From Saxidomus purpurata (taxonomy: Eukaryota > Mollusca > Bivalvia > Venerida > Veneridae): a stretch of 64,000 bases of DNA. The position numbers were made by a program, and so were the translations under genes. Below the pieces are notes generated by a model that did not search any database, was not told where the DNA came from, and worked only from the letters and a program-made list of their open reading frames with translations. Below, one piece after another: positions 54,640 to 64,000 of the stretch. The stretch is taken from contig JAFMSR010000028.1 in the NCBI GenBank assembly GCA_022818135.1, positions 785,086-849,085 on the forward strand, read 5' to 3'. How positions within the stretch are numbered: the stretch's first letter is position 1; each line of letters starts with the position of its first letter.

Positions 54640-57545
54640 AAAGAATGCTTCATCAGCAAATGTCTGACTTTAACACTTCAACTAGCTTAAACATACTAGG
54701 GCGCCGTATAAAATATTCCGACAGATAACGTTTTCTAATGATCTTATATTTCGTTCATATCAGTATGAAATGAAATTCATCTTCAACCTCGCCATTTAAA
54801 CATATCTGGCACTGCCTGTTCACTCTTGTAATTATATTATTGCTATATCTTCCAGTCTAAATGCGGAGGCAATGCATAGAAGTTCTCAATCGCGCAATAA
54901 GTAATCTTTGTGATATAGGCACAATTTCTTAATAACGTTCGTATCCGAACTTTTCCTTAATGTGCTTATATACAAATAAAACTTTGTTCCTATCAATGTC
55001 ACTTTTCAATTCCTGTAGAAAACAGTATATCACTCTCTGTTTAAAACATTGAACAAAATATTTTCCATCTCTAATGCTCTCTTGGTTTTCCCAGAAGTAC
55101 CCAAAACCATATATATTAAGTAATGTTTTGACACTATATGCTCAATTCTTTTTACCAAGAATAGCATCATTGAAAATTTATCGATATACATACTTCACAA
55201 TACAATTATCTGTATTCAACACCTTTATCCAATGTTTCAGTACCTTGACAAAACGGTCAACATACAATAGATAACGGCCTAATTCCCCTTAAATAGAAAC
55301 ATTACTGGCTGATAATTTCACATTAAGAAGTCTTTTACAAAAGTTTAACTACACCCTTTCAATATCTTTTGATTTAGAGTATCCCCACACCTCAGATGCA
55401 TAACATAAAATTGAACTTACAAATGCATCAAACAACTGGCATTTAACCATAGGTGTAAAGTCGAAATCTTTTATGTTATAATTTAATACATTCATAGCTT
55501 TAACCGCTTTACCAATAAGCAATTGTTGGTTACCGATAAAACTACCGTAAGAACCAAAACAGTTACCAAATAGTTGAATGACTCTACGACATCTTGAATT
55601 CTCCCGTTGTACTCCCATTTCTCATTTGAACGCAAAGGACCTCTTTGCCTAAACACCATTATTTTGTTTTTTTGTTCATTAACTTTTAGGCCCCAGCGAT
55701 CACAATATGACTTAAGATTGTCTAAATGTAACTAAATGTATAATTCTTGAGGCGTTTCCGCTAGTAAAACCATATCATCAGCATAAAGCATTAATAATAG
55801 TGTCAGATCACCTATATTCCACTGTCGGGACTCGAACACAGATATACCTCTAAGTCTTCAATGAAAATGGACCACAAAAGCGGAGAACATATTTCTCCAA
55901 GAAATTCTCCTTGCTTCTGACCGACTGCTACTTAAATAAGATCAGAAAAAGTGTAACAATGTCGTACCTGACTTTTTACATGGTCGTACATTGATTTTAC
56001 TACACGTAACATTTTCTCTACAAAACCCAGCTTAAACATTTTTGTACCAAAGAGCATTTCTGTATATACTGTCAAAACATTTGCTCATGTTAATGAAAAC
56101 TGAATACAGCCGTTCACCGTTGCAAAGCATTTTTTCAATTAAACCATTTAAGCAAAAAATTGCATCCACTGTTGAAAATCCTTTTTTTTTTACCCGAATT
56201 GAGCGTCTGAAATAATGTCATTTCTCTCACTCCAATCGGTTTAACGTTTATTTTGTATGGTTGTAAATAGTTTCGCAAGTACACTTATAAGAGTAATTCC
56301 GTGATAATTATTTACATCAGATTCGTCACCCTTTTTAAAAAACGGGATGATTATACCCTCTGACCACAAATCCGGGAAATGGCCGGTTTCAAAAACAAGA
56401 TTAAACAGATCAGTCAAATTGCCTAATAATTTGTCTCCAGATTCAATCAACAGTTCATTTATTAGTTTGTCACTAGATCCCGCCATACCGCGCTTTAAAG
56501 TGTTAAGTGCATCCAATACTTCTGCCACCGATATAGCAACATCTAACTCAGCGAAAACTGGGTCTTCCGCTTGTACGAGTTCTGTCACGAAACGTTCGAT
56601 TTCAGCATCTACTGTAATATTTATATCGTTAGTCATGTTCTTAAAATATTCGTAAAAATCAGTTGCCGATAATGAGTTTCCACTCATACCTTTCTTCTTT
56701 GAAAAGTACTTCCAAAAGTCTCGGAGCTTTTTTCTGCGAAGATCAGCAATCTCTTTTGACTTAGTAAATTTGTGTTTCAGCTTTTTTCGCCGAACAAGTT
56801 GTTTATATTCTCTTTTTGCTGATAATAAATGCATTCTATTTTCAGTACTTTTATTCAAATTGAAAATATTCAGTGCATCTAAATACCTCTCACGCTTAAC
56901 GACATATTCACGATCGAACCATTCTGATGTCCTAAAAGCTGAATTTTGAAAGAATATTTGATTTATATTATTATTACGACGTACCTGTTGTTCAAACAAC
57001 GATGAAGCACTATTGATCAAACTTGTAAATTCTGTAACAGTTTTGTTTTGTCATTCATATTCCTATTTTGAAAAATGGAATTGAACTGTGGCAGTGATGC
57101 AATAATACGTTTGCTAAACTGTTCCCTTTTCTCTGGGTCCCATTTTATTCTAGTATGACTAGTAATACTGGGCGTATCAGTTTTGTCACACACTCTGGAC
57201 GCAATGCTGAACTGTAAAATCGCATGGTCGGAGAACATCGAGAAATATCCTATATTAAATGAGCCAATACGCCAAAAATCACTCTGTCGGCATAGTAAAT
57301 AATCAATTGTGGAGCATACGTTATAACCAAAGTACGTGTATGGACCGTTATCTTCCAAACGACCGTTACAAATGCGTAGTCACGTTGCCTTACATACGTC
57401 AAGTAATTGACAACCATAATTATTAAAGATTTTATCCCGACTTGTTCTATGGATTGTTTCGTCCGGAATATAATCGTCACAATCAATAACTGAATTTATT
57501 GGATCATTCAAAATGAAATCTATGCATCGTTCTATTTATTTAGAC
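54640..57545 (-). pseudogene. Degenerate non-LTR retrotransposon (LINE): EN, RT and C-terminal domains
   Basis: Read on the minus strand, 57545-57020 encodes the end of an AP-endonuclease-like domain (CRQSDFWRIGSFNIG, then the conserved SDHAILQFS). 57020-56241 encodes the RT N-terminal part ending NNYHGITLISVLAKLF. The RT catalytic motif YADD lies at 55775-55786 within LMLYADDMVLLAETP. 55618-55349 holds CYASEVWGYSK. 55340-54640 holds the C-terminal region (YGFGYFWENQ, VEDEFHFILI). Stops and frameshifts are scattered throughout, including a stop in the endonuclease near 57385. The 5' part of the endonuclease is absent. The clade (RTE/CR1-like) is not resolved by eye. Confidence 0.85.
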
Positions 57546-57805
57546 GCGATGCATGACAATACGACTAAAACGTCACGACAATGTCTTTCGAAAATGTCGT
57601 GCGTCGTACCGCGTTGTTGAGCGTCGTATCGCATTGCCGTGCGTCGAAATTCATTTCACGACATCTCGACAATGCGATACGACAATACGATACGACGCAC
57701 ACATGACATGACAACATATCTTGATTTAAGTGCATACACTACGCGACAGTGTGCCGAATGTCGGATCGAATTGCTGCGCGTCGTATCGCATTATACTGCA
57801 TCTTT
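57546..57805. repeat. CpG-rich repeat with inverted units
   Basis: Units such as 'gtcgtatcgcattg' and its complement 'caatgcgatacgac' occur repeatedly on both strands ('cgtgcgtcg', 'cgatacgacgcac'). CpG density is well above the surroundings. It abuts the 5' end of the LINE remnant. Confidence 0.7.
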
Positions 57806-57859
57806 ATCTGTGATATATAGTTATAACCATGTAAACGAAGTTTAAGCAGGTATGTTTGA

Positions 57860-58260
57860 GTCACCTTGTGCGTCCATCCGTCTGTCTATCCAATTTCCAT
57901 GCACATTTTGTCCGCGCTAATTCTCAGCAACTACTGGCCCGGTACAATTGATACTTTACAAAAATGATTGGCACCGTGCCTTATTGTGTATATGATCGGC
58001 ATTTTGCGCTCGGAAAATTTTGGCTTGAGTAATGACCCTTTGATTGTATAGCCAATTTTGTCCGCGCTTTTTGTCTGCAACCACAGGCTGGAAATGAATT
58101 AAATACCACAGGAATGACTTTTTGTGCATATCCTTGGCATATTTTGCTCAGATATTTGTCATTGAGTTTCAGCTCTTTGATGTGTGCTTTTATATTTTTG
58201 TCAGGCAATTTCTCAGCAAACACTGTATGGAAAAGGAATCTGTTCAGTGGAAACAACTTT
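57860..58260 (+). repeat. Dispersed repeat with two to three internal units
   Basis: 'attttgtccgcgct' occurs near 57907 and 58055 in similar contexts ('ctcagcaactactggcccggt' / 'ctgcaaccacaggctggaaat', then 'tgtgtatatgatcggcattttgc' / 'tgtgcatatccttggcatattttgc'). Overlapping open frames on both strands are chance. Confidence 0.55.
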
Positions 58261-58299
58261 TTAGGTATTCAAATATCCATTCATGTGTCCAAACCAGAC

Positions 58300-60224
58300 G
58301 GGTTATTTATCACATTGAGTAGTTAGATTTCTAGTAATATTATAACTGTTTGATAGACATTATCTATTTCCTAAATTTACGATGCAAGTTCTCGCATTTG
58401 TAAACTTGTTACATTGAACATACACATAGACTCTAGATCTATACGACATATTTAAGATATTTATTTCGAACTATAATAATTTATTATTAAAGTAGATCGA
58501 ACTCCTTGCCCCCTTGTTCAATACGCCACTGATTAGTGACGTTAAGTTGTTACGTCATCAGATGAATATGTCACGATCACAAACAATTTTAATACACACT
58601 GCCCCACGAGTGGCATTATTTTGAAAAATTCGGATCAAGTATTTGTCGAGAAATGGATGGATTTAGAGTTTATAAAGAAACTATTCAGGGTCATACTGCG
58701 ATTTGCTTAAATTGGAACATAGTGAAATAGAAGTGTTTCATTTACATGTCCCGTACTTCGCCTGACTTGACATCACTTGTCTCATACGCTGTGCAAACAC
58801 TGTCAACTGAAATGAATATGCGAGGGTCGTGTAAAAGATGAGCACTCAAGAGTAGGATTTACAGTCTACTGGGATTGCAAAAGTACGGAAATCTATATAA
58901 CGTAAGTGACGATATGAATTACTTTTGGTTGAGGGTTAGATGATTACTGACGTCTTTGTCTTGTCCAAATTCCACAGTAAATCGTGTATTTTGCTTGATG
59001 TAATGTTTTAATCAACGTTACAATAGTTTTAATACACCCCCTAATACATTCAAGGAATTCGTGCGGAGTTTCCCGGAAAGTCTCCAAAATAAGAGAGTCA
59101 AAGTCAATGGCGTGCATGTAAACAACAGCCATTTCCCATAAAAAAAGCAGCGGTATAAGAAAACAAACCAACTGCTGCACAAACGATTGAAATTTTCGAG
59201 GGTGAGTTTAGATCACAAACAGGTATTTAATTTACAAGAAACGTTTGAGTTTTTTCATTGTAGGTCAATGTTGAGGTCCCAAGGTGGGACTGGACAGAAA
59301 CAATGTCCGTTATTCACTGTTAGAAAAAGTATTTTATGTGTTTGTGTTACTCTACACTCGTAATTAACATTAGTTGGACGGTAACAACACATAACGATAG
59401 GAGCTATTTACGTGCTGAACACTTAAATGCATTCATGAAAGACTGAACACAAGAAACAAATTAATTGAACCTTTTCATGTGGTAATACGTATTAAATTAG
59501 AAGGTTGCCACTTTCTGGCCAAAGCGAGCTTAATACGGCTGCGCCGAAAAACATGTAAAAAATAATTATCGCGATTCTTTACAATTAGTTAGTCAATGGT
59601 TTGTCCATACAGTAAGGTAAGACTGAGTCAATTTTGTTTGCTTCTAAAAGTTTGTGGCTCGTTCAGTTATTAAAAACGGCTAACACAAGACTGAAATTGT
59701 CCAATATAGGAAACCCTATAAGAAAGACCCAATATACAAAAAATAAACTTCTGGTCAAGGCGGCTATGGAAGAATTATATATTGCTTTCTAATATATATG
59801 TGTTGTCGTATGTTATCAAATGTGTTATAATAGTATTCCTTATGTTAAGTTGGTCATTTCATAACAGAAGTTCTTCATTCTTAACTCTCATAAAAAACTT
59901 TAATTAGCTGATAGAACAGAATAATTATGTCGTGTTGTATATTGTATTGTTGGTAACCATTATTTCATCATGTCTTGCCAATTCCTTTTACATTAACAAC
60001 CAACAGTACAAGCACCGGAGGAAACATGATATAACGTTTAACCCTTACACCAGAAGGCCCTCCTAATGAAAGATGAATATTCGGTAGTGTCCGTACATCT
60101 AGCCATATCGTCAAATTAAGTGCATCAAAAGTTACATTCCTATAGAAAATCTGCATGTTTTTGTACTTATCTCTTGGCCTCTGGTGAGATTGCGGTTATG
60201 AACATTTGTTAGATTTCTTCTTAT
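58300..60224. other. Gene-poor stretch
   Basis: No exon or repeat that I can support. The minus-strand open frame 58944-59180 begins with a hydrophobic run, but its first codon is GTG rather than ATG and no suitable donor follows. Confidence 0.35.
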
Positions 60225-60335
60225 ATCATATTATGTCAATGTAAAATAAGTGAGCCCTGGGATGGAACCAATGTCAACCCAAGGGGCATGGTCCGAACAA
60301 GCTTGATAGAGGACGACTATCATAATGACTGTAAT
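60225..60335. repeat. Fragment of the bivalve-type 160-190 bp repeat
   Basis: 'tcaatgtaaaataagtgagccctgg', 'tcaacccaaggggcatgg' and 'aacaagcttgatagaggacga' match the family at 40370, 43120 and 46850. Confidence 0.6.
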
Positions 60336-60597
60336 ATAAATCAGAACATTGTAATAAACTATATTTTTGTTATGCTCAACTTTTTGTTTATTTGTAATTG
60401 TGCTTATTGGGTCCACCATCCTCTAAAGCGGCTATCATCGGTACGACCCGTGTTATGCTCAACCATTGTGCTTTCAATTTTAATTCGAGCAACTTTAGTG
60501 CTACCAATCATTTTGGACCAATCAGAGACCACAGATATCTAATGATTCCGCAAGTTCCCTACACAAATTGGCTGGTTCCAAGTCCCACCGATTTAGA

Positions 60598-60790
60598 GGG
60601 TTGTGCAGTGGTCGAGTGGTTAACGCTGTGGACTACCAATCCGGAGGTCCCCGGTTTGAATCCCGGCCGGGACACTGGAAATTTCAGAAACGCTTTTCAG
60701 TGTTTCCCACCTATCTAGAGATGAACTAGTTAGAAACCCAGAGGTAGTCTCACGTGTATCGGTGCTTTTCACCGGGCATGTAAACAAGAT
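60598..60790 (+). mobile_element. tRNA-derived SINE
   Basis: 'tggtcgagtggttaacgctg' (box A) and 'ccccggtttgaatcccgg' (box B) form a convincing tRNA-like head. A conserved-looking body follows ('cacctatctagagatgaact', 'gtctcacgtgtatcgg', 'accgggcatgtaaac'). The chance open frame across it is not a gene. Confidence 0.7.
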
Positions 60791-60929
60791 ATCTTATAAA
60801 AAGGATGGTGCACCATAAGCACATCTAACAAAGAAAATAACCCACCGATTTGGTTAAGTCATAACTTCGAGTGTAATGCAAATCGAGCTCATAACAGTTT
60901 ATTGAAGGATAAACAGCAGTGCTTTTTCC

Positions 60930-61400
60930 GGCCTTTTTTAGGCCGAACATCGGCCCCATTCCACTCCAAAATTAATATATATTTTCCTCATTTTTGAGAA
61001 AAAATTCCCCTCAATATGTTGAAAAAAATCTTTGCTTTATTTAATCAAGAGTTGGCCAAACTTGTTATAAAAACATAAGTTTTCACAAATTAAAACGCTT
61101 CAGAATCATTTCTTACAACTATTTGATGCCTTACATGTGAAATAGTCAGCCGAAAATCGACGATTTTGACACCAGTATTTTCATAGAAAATCTTTTTATG
61201 CGAAATTCTTATGTTTTCTCTTTATATCTGGCAAAAGAATAATGTCATTAACATACTTTTTGCTTGATAGTTTTAGTGCTTTATTACTTTTTTAAACATT
61301 GTATTTTATACATTTAAAAAATCCCCTCCCGACGGGCCCCGTCACCTTTCCCCCAAGGTTAAAAAAACCCCCCAGAACAGACAGTTTATAACAACGGGGT
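60930..61400. repeat. Low-complexity, probably repetitive stretch
   Basis: A palindromic 'gccttttttaggc' is followed by T-rich and C-rich blocks ('aatcccctcccgacgggccc', 'tttcccccaaggtt'). This type of base composition suggests a degraded mobile element, but no family is recognised. Confidence 0.3.
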
Positions 61401-61584
61401 CAATGTAATTTACAATTCATGTATCTAAATTGCTTATTAAAATATTTTTAAAGTCAATTTCCTAAACATTTGTCATACAGCTTGAAAAAAAAAGAATTTA
61501 CCTACCTACCTACCCTGCTTTTTCTGGACCGTTAGCAGAAACAAGTTATATTTTTCTTTTGGCCTTAGTAAAAGTCCACTAGGC

Positions 61585-61660
61585 TATCCCACACACTGAA
61601 TATCTAGGCCCTATGCGTTGTGGTTTTAAAATGTTATTCCCATATAAGTAAGAGTGAAAC
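61585..61660 (+). repeat. Truncated bivalve-type repeat unit
   Basis: 'aatatctaggccctatgcgt' and 'tgtggttttaaaatg...ttcccatataagta' match the second half of the 160-190 bp unit. It directly precedes the ORF1-like fragment. Confidence 0.45.
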
Positions 61661-61661
61661 A

Positions 61662-61901
61662 ATAATGAGCAATGTTAAACATTTCAAAGGTACAAAAAAC
61701 TTTATCTCAGAAGACCTAACAAAACTTAACCAACACATACTACAGTGTGTTCAGTCACAAATGCCAGATGATTTAAATTCAGCTTGGACACGAAACGGAG
61801 AAATCTTGAATGAAAATACAATAGGGAAACTCCATCATGTACACTATAGAGATTATCAACACTGGATTGATCTACCTCCGCCAGAGAAAGATGATAACTA
61901 A
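61662..61901 (+). pseudogene. Probable C-terminal fragment of a LINE ORF1-type protein
   Basis: An open frame of about 80 residues ends in TAA: SNVKHFKGTKNFISEDLTKL, then CVQSQMPDDLNSAWTRNGEI and HVHYRDYQHWIDLPPPE. The 'FISEDLT..N', 'W.RNG.I' pattern resembles the C-terminal domain of ORF1 proteins of animal LINEs. The upstream part is missing. A fragment of an unrelated host gene is the alternative. Confidence 0.4.
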
Positions 61902-61955
61902 AAAACAAGTAATATCTTTAAAAAAAAAAGATGGTCGACGTAGGTGACGTAATAA

Positions 61956-62027
61956 ACACATTTTGTGTTTCAGAAGGCTCCCGGGCAGTACCCTGCTTAT
62001 TCCGGTACCGAAACGCTAGCCAATAAT
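61956..62027 (+). repeat. 72 bp direct repeat, copy 1
   Basis: Starts 'acacattttgtgtttcagaa' and ends 'cgaaacgctagccaataat'. Identical to 62177-62248 except one base (taccctgc versus tacactgc). Contains a CCAAT-type motif. Confidence 0.9.
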
Positions 62028-62176
62028 CAATGACGCTAGATGTCCGGCCCCTGACAACACCTCGTTGAATATAAAAGTTGATCTTCATACTGTCCAAAAA
62101 CCTTGACATAACGTGTTCTGTTTTTTCTTTTTTTGCAACATGATTTATTATAAATAACTATAATATAAAAAAATAT

Positions 62177-62248
62177 ACACATTTTGTGTTTCAGAAGGCT
62201 CCCGGGCAGTACACTGCTTATTCCGGTACCGAAACGCTAGCCAATAAT
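62177..62248 (+). repeat. 72 bp direct repeat, copy 2
   Basis: Second copy, 71 of 72 bases identical to 61956-62027, 221 bp downstream. Such high identity in otherwise diverged repeat DNA points to a recent duplication. Confidence 0.9.
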
Positions 62249-62749
62249 TTGCAGATTCTGATTGGTCACATTATAACGAAGTTGGTTAGCAACGCGTCCA
62301 TACCAACGGAAGTTCAAATCAAAAGTATACGACTACGTCGAATAATAACATAAACTGTGTTAAACGCTATTTACGAAGAACAGTATATAAACTATTTTAA
62401 GTTATGCTTCGATAGTAAAATTGACTGTAACTACATAAGGCTCTAGTATCTTACATAAACTTGTTGAACCAAAGAACTTTACAAGTTTTATTTGTGGATA
62501 AATAAAACTATATGTATACTTTAAACGAGCAAAATTAGAGATACCTGAGACTTTATATTGAAAACTTCATTTTACTTTCGTATTTAACTAATATTCTAGT
62601 AATGAAAAAGCGTTATTATAAACATTAGAGCTACATGTAATAGCCTTAAATGGGTGTATTCCTACTAGAAATAAGTAAATGTTAAAACATACGCTTAGTA
62701 ATGTACTACAATACATTGAATGTCATAAGAAAATTCATGTCATTTTTCA
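62249..62749. other. No coding feature seen; possible promoter-like start
   Basis: 62249-62300 contains 'ctgattggtcacattataac' (inverted CCAAT) and 'ggttagcaacgcgtcc', resembling an RFX-type half-palindrome. No transcription unit is visible nearby. Confidence 0.25.
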
Positions 62750-63130
62750 AGCAATTTTTGGCCTGGGGACTGAAAGTCCCCTAGGCCTAAGTTAGCATAC
62801 CACATTTCAAACACTACAGACAATTTAAATGTGTTATGTGCGAATAACAACTGTAAACATGCGCTATGCGAAAGTAGTGCAAGACAGACCAGATCAATCT
62901 TCTGTTTGAATGTCACATATGATAAGAACATATTACAAATAAAAAGAGTTCATACAACTTCAAACGATTGCAGAAAGGTATAAAGCTTACGGGCTGCATT
63001 ACACATTGTTTTCTGTTGAAGAATGAATGCGCTATTACGGGAGATAATCATATGCATATCACGGAAAAGTAGGGATATTTACGGAACTTTACGGAAACGT
63101 ACGGAGCTCGATATAAGAGTTTGTAGTTTG
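62750..63130 (+). repeat. Dispersed repeat family A, copy 2
   Basis: Partner of 6710-7040. It shares the GC-rich hairpin-like start (cctggggac...gtcccctagg) and the end 'gagctcgatataagagtttg'. It has a local triplication of an 'acggaa' motif near 63075-63105 that copy 1 lacks. Confidence 0.7.
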
Positions 63131-63532
63131 ATTTTCAAATTTCCGATGTTATTTCATTGACAACTTTGTTATTTACGAACAATTACATATATATTTACCT
63201 AAAAATACATTTCTCTAACAAAGAGATATAACTTACGTACATTCCCGAGAAGGAACTCACGTGATAAAAATCACCCGCCATTTATCAAGGACGCTGCATG
63301 TCAAGGCCCAGTGAACGGTTTCACCGATTACAACTACAAGGTAACCCAGAATCATTTTTGGTTTTCTCTGTTATACACATTGTACAGTACTGTATTTATA
63401 TTTCATTGCTGGTATTGCTTTGTTTATTTCTGTTTCAAGGTCTTGTCCTTGGTACACAATAATTTTCGATCCACATCATCAGATCATATCGCTTGAAGTT
63501 GTACAAAGCGCAGATCGAATTATTTTTATTGG
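63131..63532. other. No supported gene
   Basis: A CACGTG E-box (63259-63264) precedes an ATG at 63297 and a possible donor 'caag|gtaacc' at about 63340, which could be a first exon of a plus-strand gene leaving the window. Evidence is too thin to call. Confidence 0.2.
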
Positions 63533-63963
63533 TTTAAAGTGACATTATGCGCATTTTTTTCAAGTAAAAATCCAGCTGAAAATGGTGTGTATACAAAAGC
63601 GTAGAGGAAATAATAGCTTTTAACCCAATACACACCAAACTCTTCCCGCTTCCAGTATGAAAACATAACTTTCCAAATATTGATTGTCTTATTTGACTGG
63701 GAGAGTCAATTTAAGAAAAGAGCAACTGCATGCAGGAGTTGCCTCCCTTCCACTGTCAAAATCTCTACCAACATCAAAAACGACACAATCAACTATCATT
63801 TTATCAGTCCGATTTTTTATATCTAAAGCACCAACTTCTAATATCAATGCGGCATAATCATTAATTTAACGCATTTAAATGCACAGTAACCAAAAATTGC
63901 TTTTATAAAACTATCACCAAAAATACAGTATGTGCAGTAAGATGCGCATAATGTCACTTTAAA
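63533..63963. mobile_element. Complete MITE with near-perfect terminal inverted repeats
   Basis: The left end TTTAAAGTGACATTATGCGC and the reverse complement of the right end are identical over the first 22 bases. Total length 431 bp, no coding frame. The outer TTTAAA (or TTAA) at both ends may be the target-site duplication. Superfamily not assigned. Confidence 0.8.
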
Positions 63964-64000
63964 CAGTTTATAATATTGACTATGTGATTATTTTTCATTT

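Noticed and set aside
56347..56655. 102-codon plus-strand open frame
   Set aside because: It is antisense to the LINE reverse-transcriptase frame, which has clear protein motifs.
58944..59180. Hydrophobic minus-strand frame as a signal-peptide exon
   Set aside because: Its first codon is GTG, not ATG, and no donor of the needed phase follows the hydrophobic part.

Overview
This looks like AT-rich intronic and intergenic DNA from an invertebrate animal, most likely a bivalve mollusc. The evidence for that placement is inference: multi-exon coding with GT-AG introns, animal receptor domains, tRNA-derived SINEs, a mariner remnant, LINE remnants, and several dispersed repeat types (a roughly 160-190 bp 'gtgaccccc...ttgaacaa...gaccttgtggtttt' unit and 'ggggccataactcctgt' units) that I associate with bivalve genomes. 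No prokaryotic operons, CRISPR arrays or rRNA genes are visible.

The one well-supported gene is a receptor-type protein tyrosine phosphatase on the minus strand. It spans at least 52612 down to the stop codon at 22522. I assembled 25 coding exons with splice sites and fully consistent intron phases: 4127 coding bases, about 1375 residues visible. In protein order these are five Ig domains (one exon each), a sixth Ig-like domain without the usual cysteine pair, one fibronectin type III domain, a single membrane segment, a juxtamembrane segment, a catalytically intact phosphatase domain D1 (WPD loop, HCSAGIGR, Q-loop), a linker, and a degenerate phosphatase domain D2. D2 has lost the WPD acid and the normal P-loop, although its Cys and Arg remain. 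All seven ectodomain exons are phase 1-1. The 5' end (start codon and signal peptide) is not convincingly in the window.

Layout. 1-22.5 kb is gene-poor: a retroelement fragment (about 0.6-1.8 kb), a SINE with a clean target-site duplication (10.4 kb), two-copy dispersed repeats (12.2/15.5 kb and 6.7/62.8 kb) and simple repeats. 22.5-52.6 kb is the receptor gene. Its introns hold SINEs, a complete-looking nonautonomous piggyBac-like element (37.73-39.01 kb), minisatellites, an approximately 890 bp head-to-head palindrome of a 21 bp satellite (41.4-42.3 kb), a MITE pair, a LINE tail (48.5-49.5 kb) and an inverted tandem repeat (50.1-50.7 kb). 52.6-64 kb is transposon-rich: a decayed mariner transposase (53.9-54.4 kb), a decayed LINE with EN, RT and C-terminal domains (54.6-57.5 kb, minus), a CpG-rich repeat, SINEs, a probable LINE ORF1 tail, a 72 bp direct duplication, and a MITE with near-perfect terminal inverted repeats at the right edge.

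No function beyond tyrosine-phosphatase signalling at the plasma membrane is claimed. The Ig/FN3 combination is unlike the standard LAR or MAM-containing classes and is the most interesting coding observation. All calls are by eye; no alignment or search was run.
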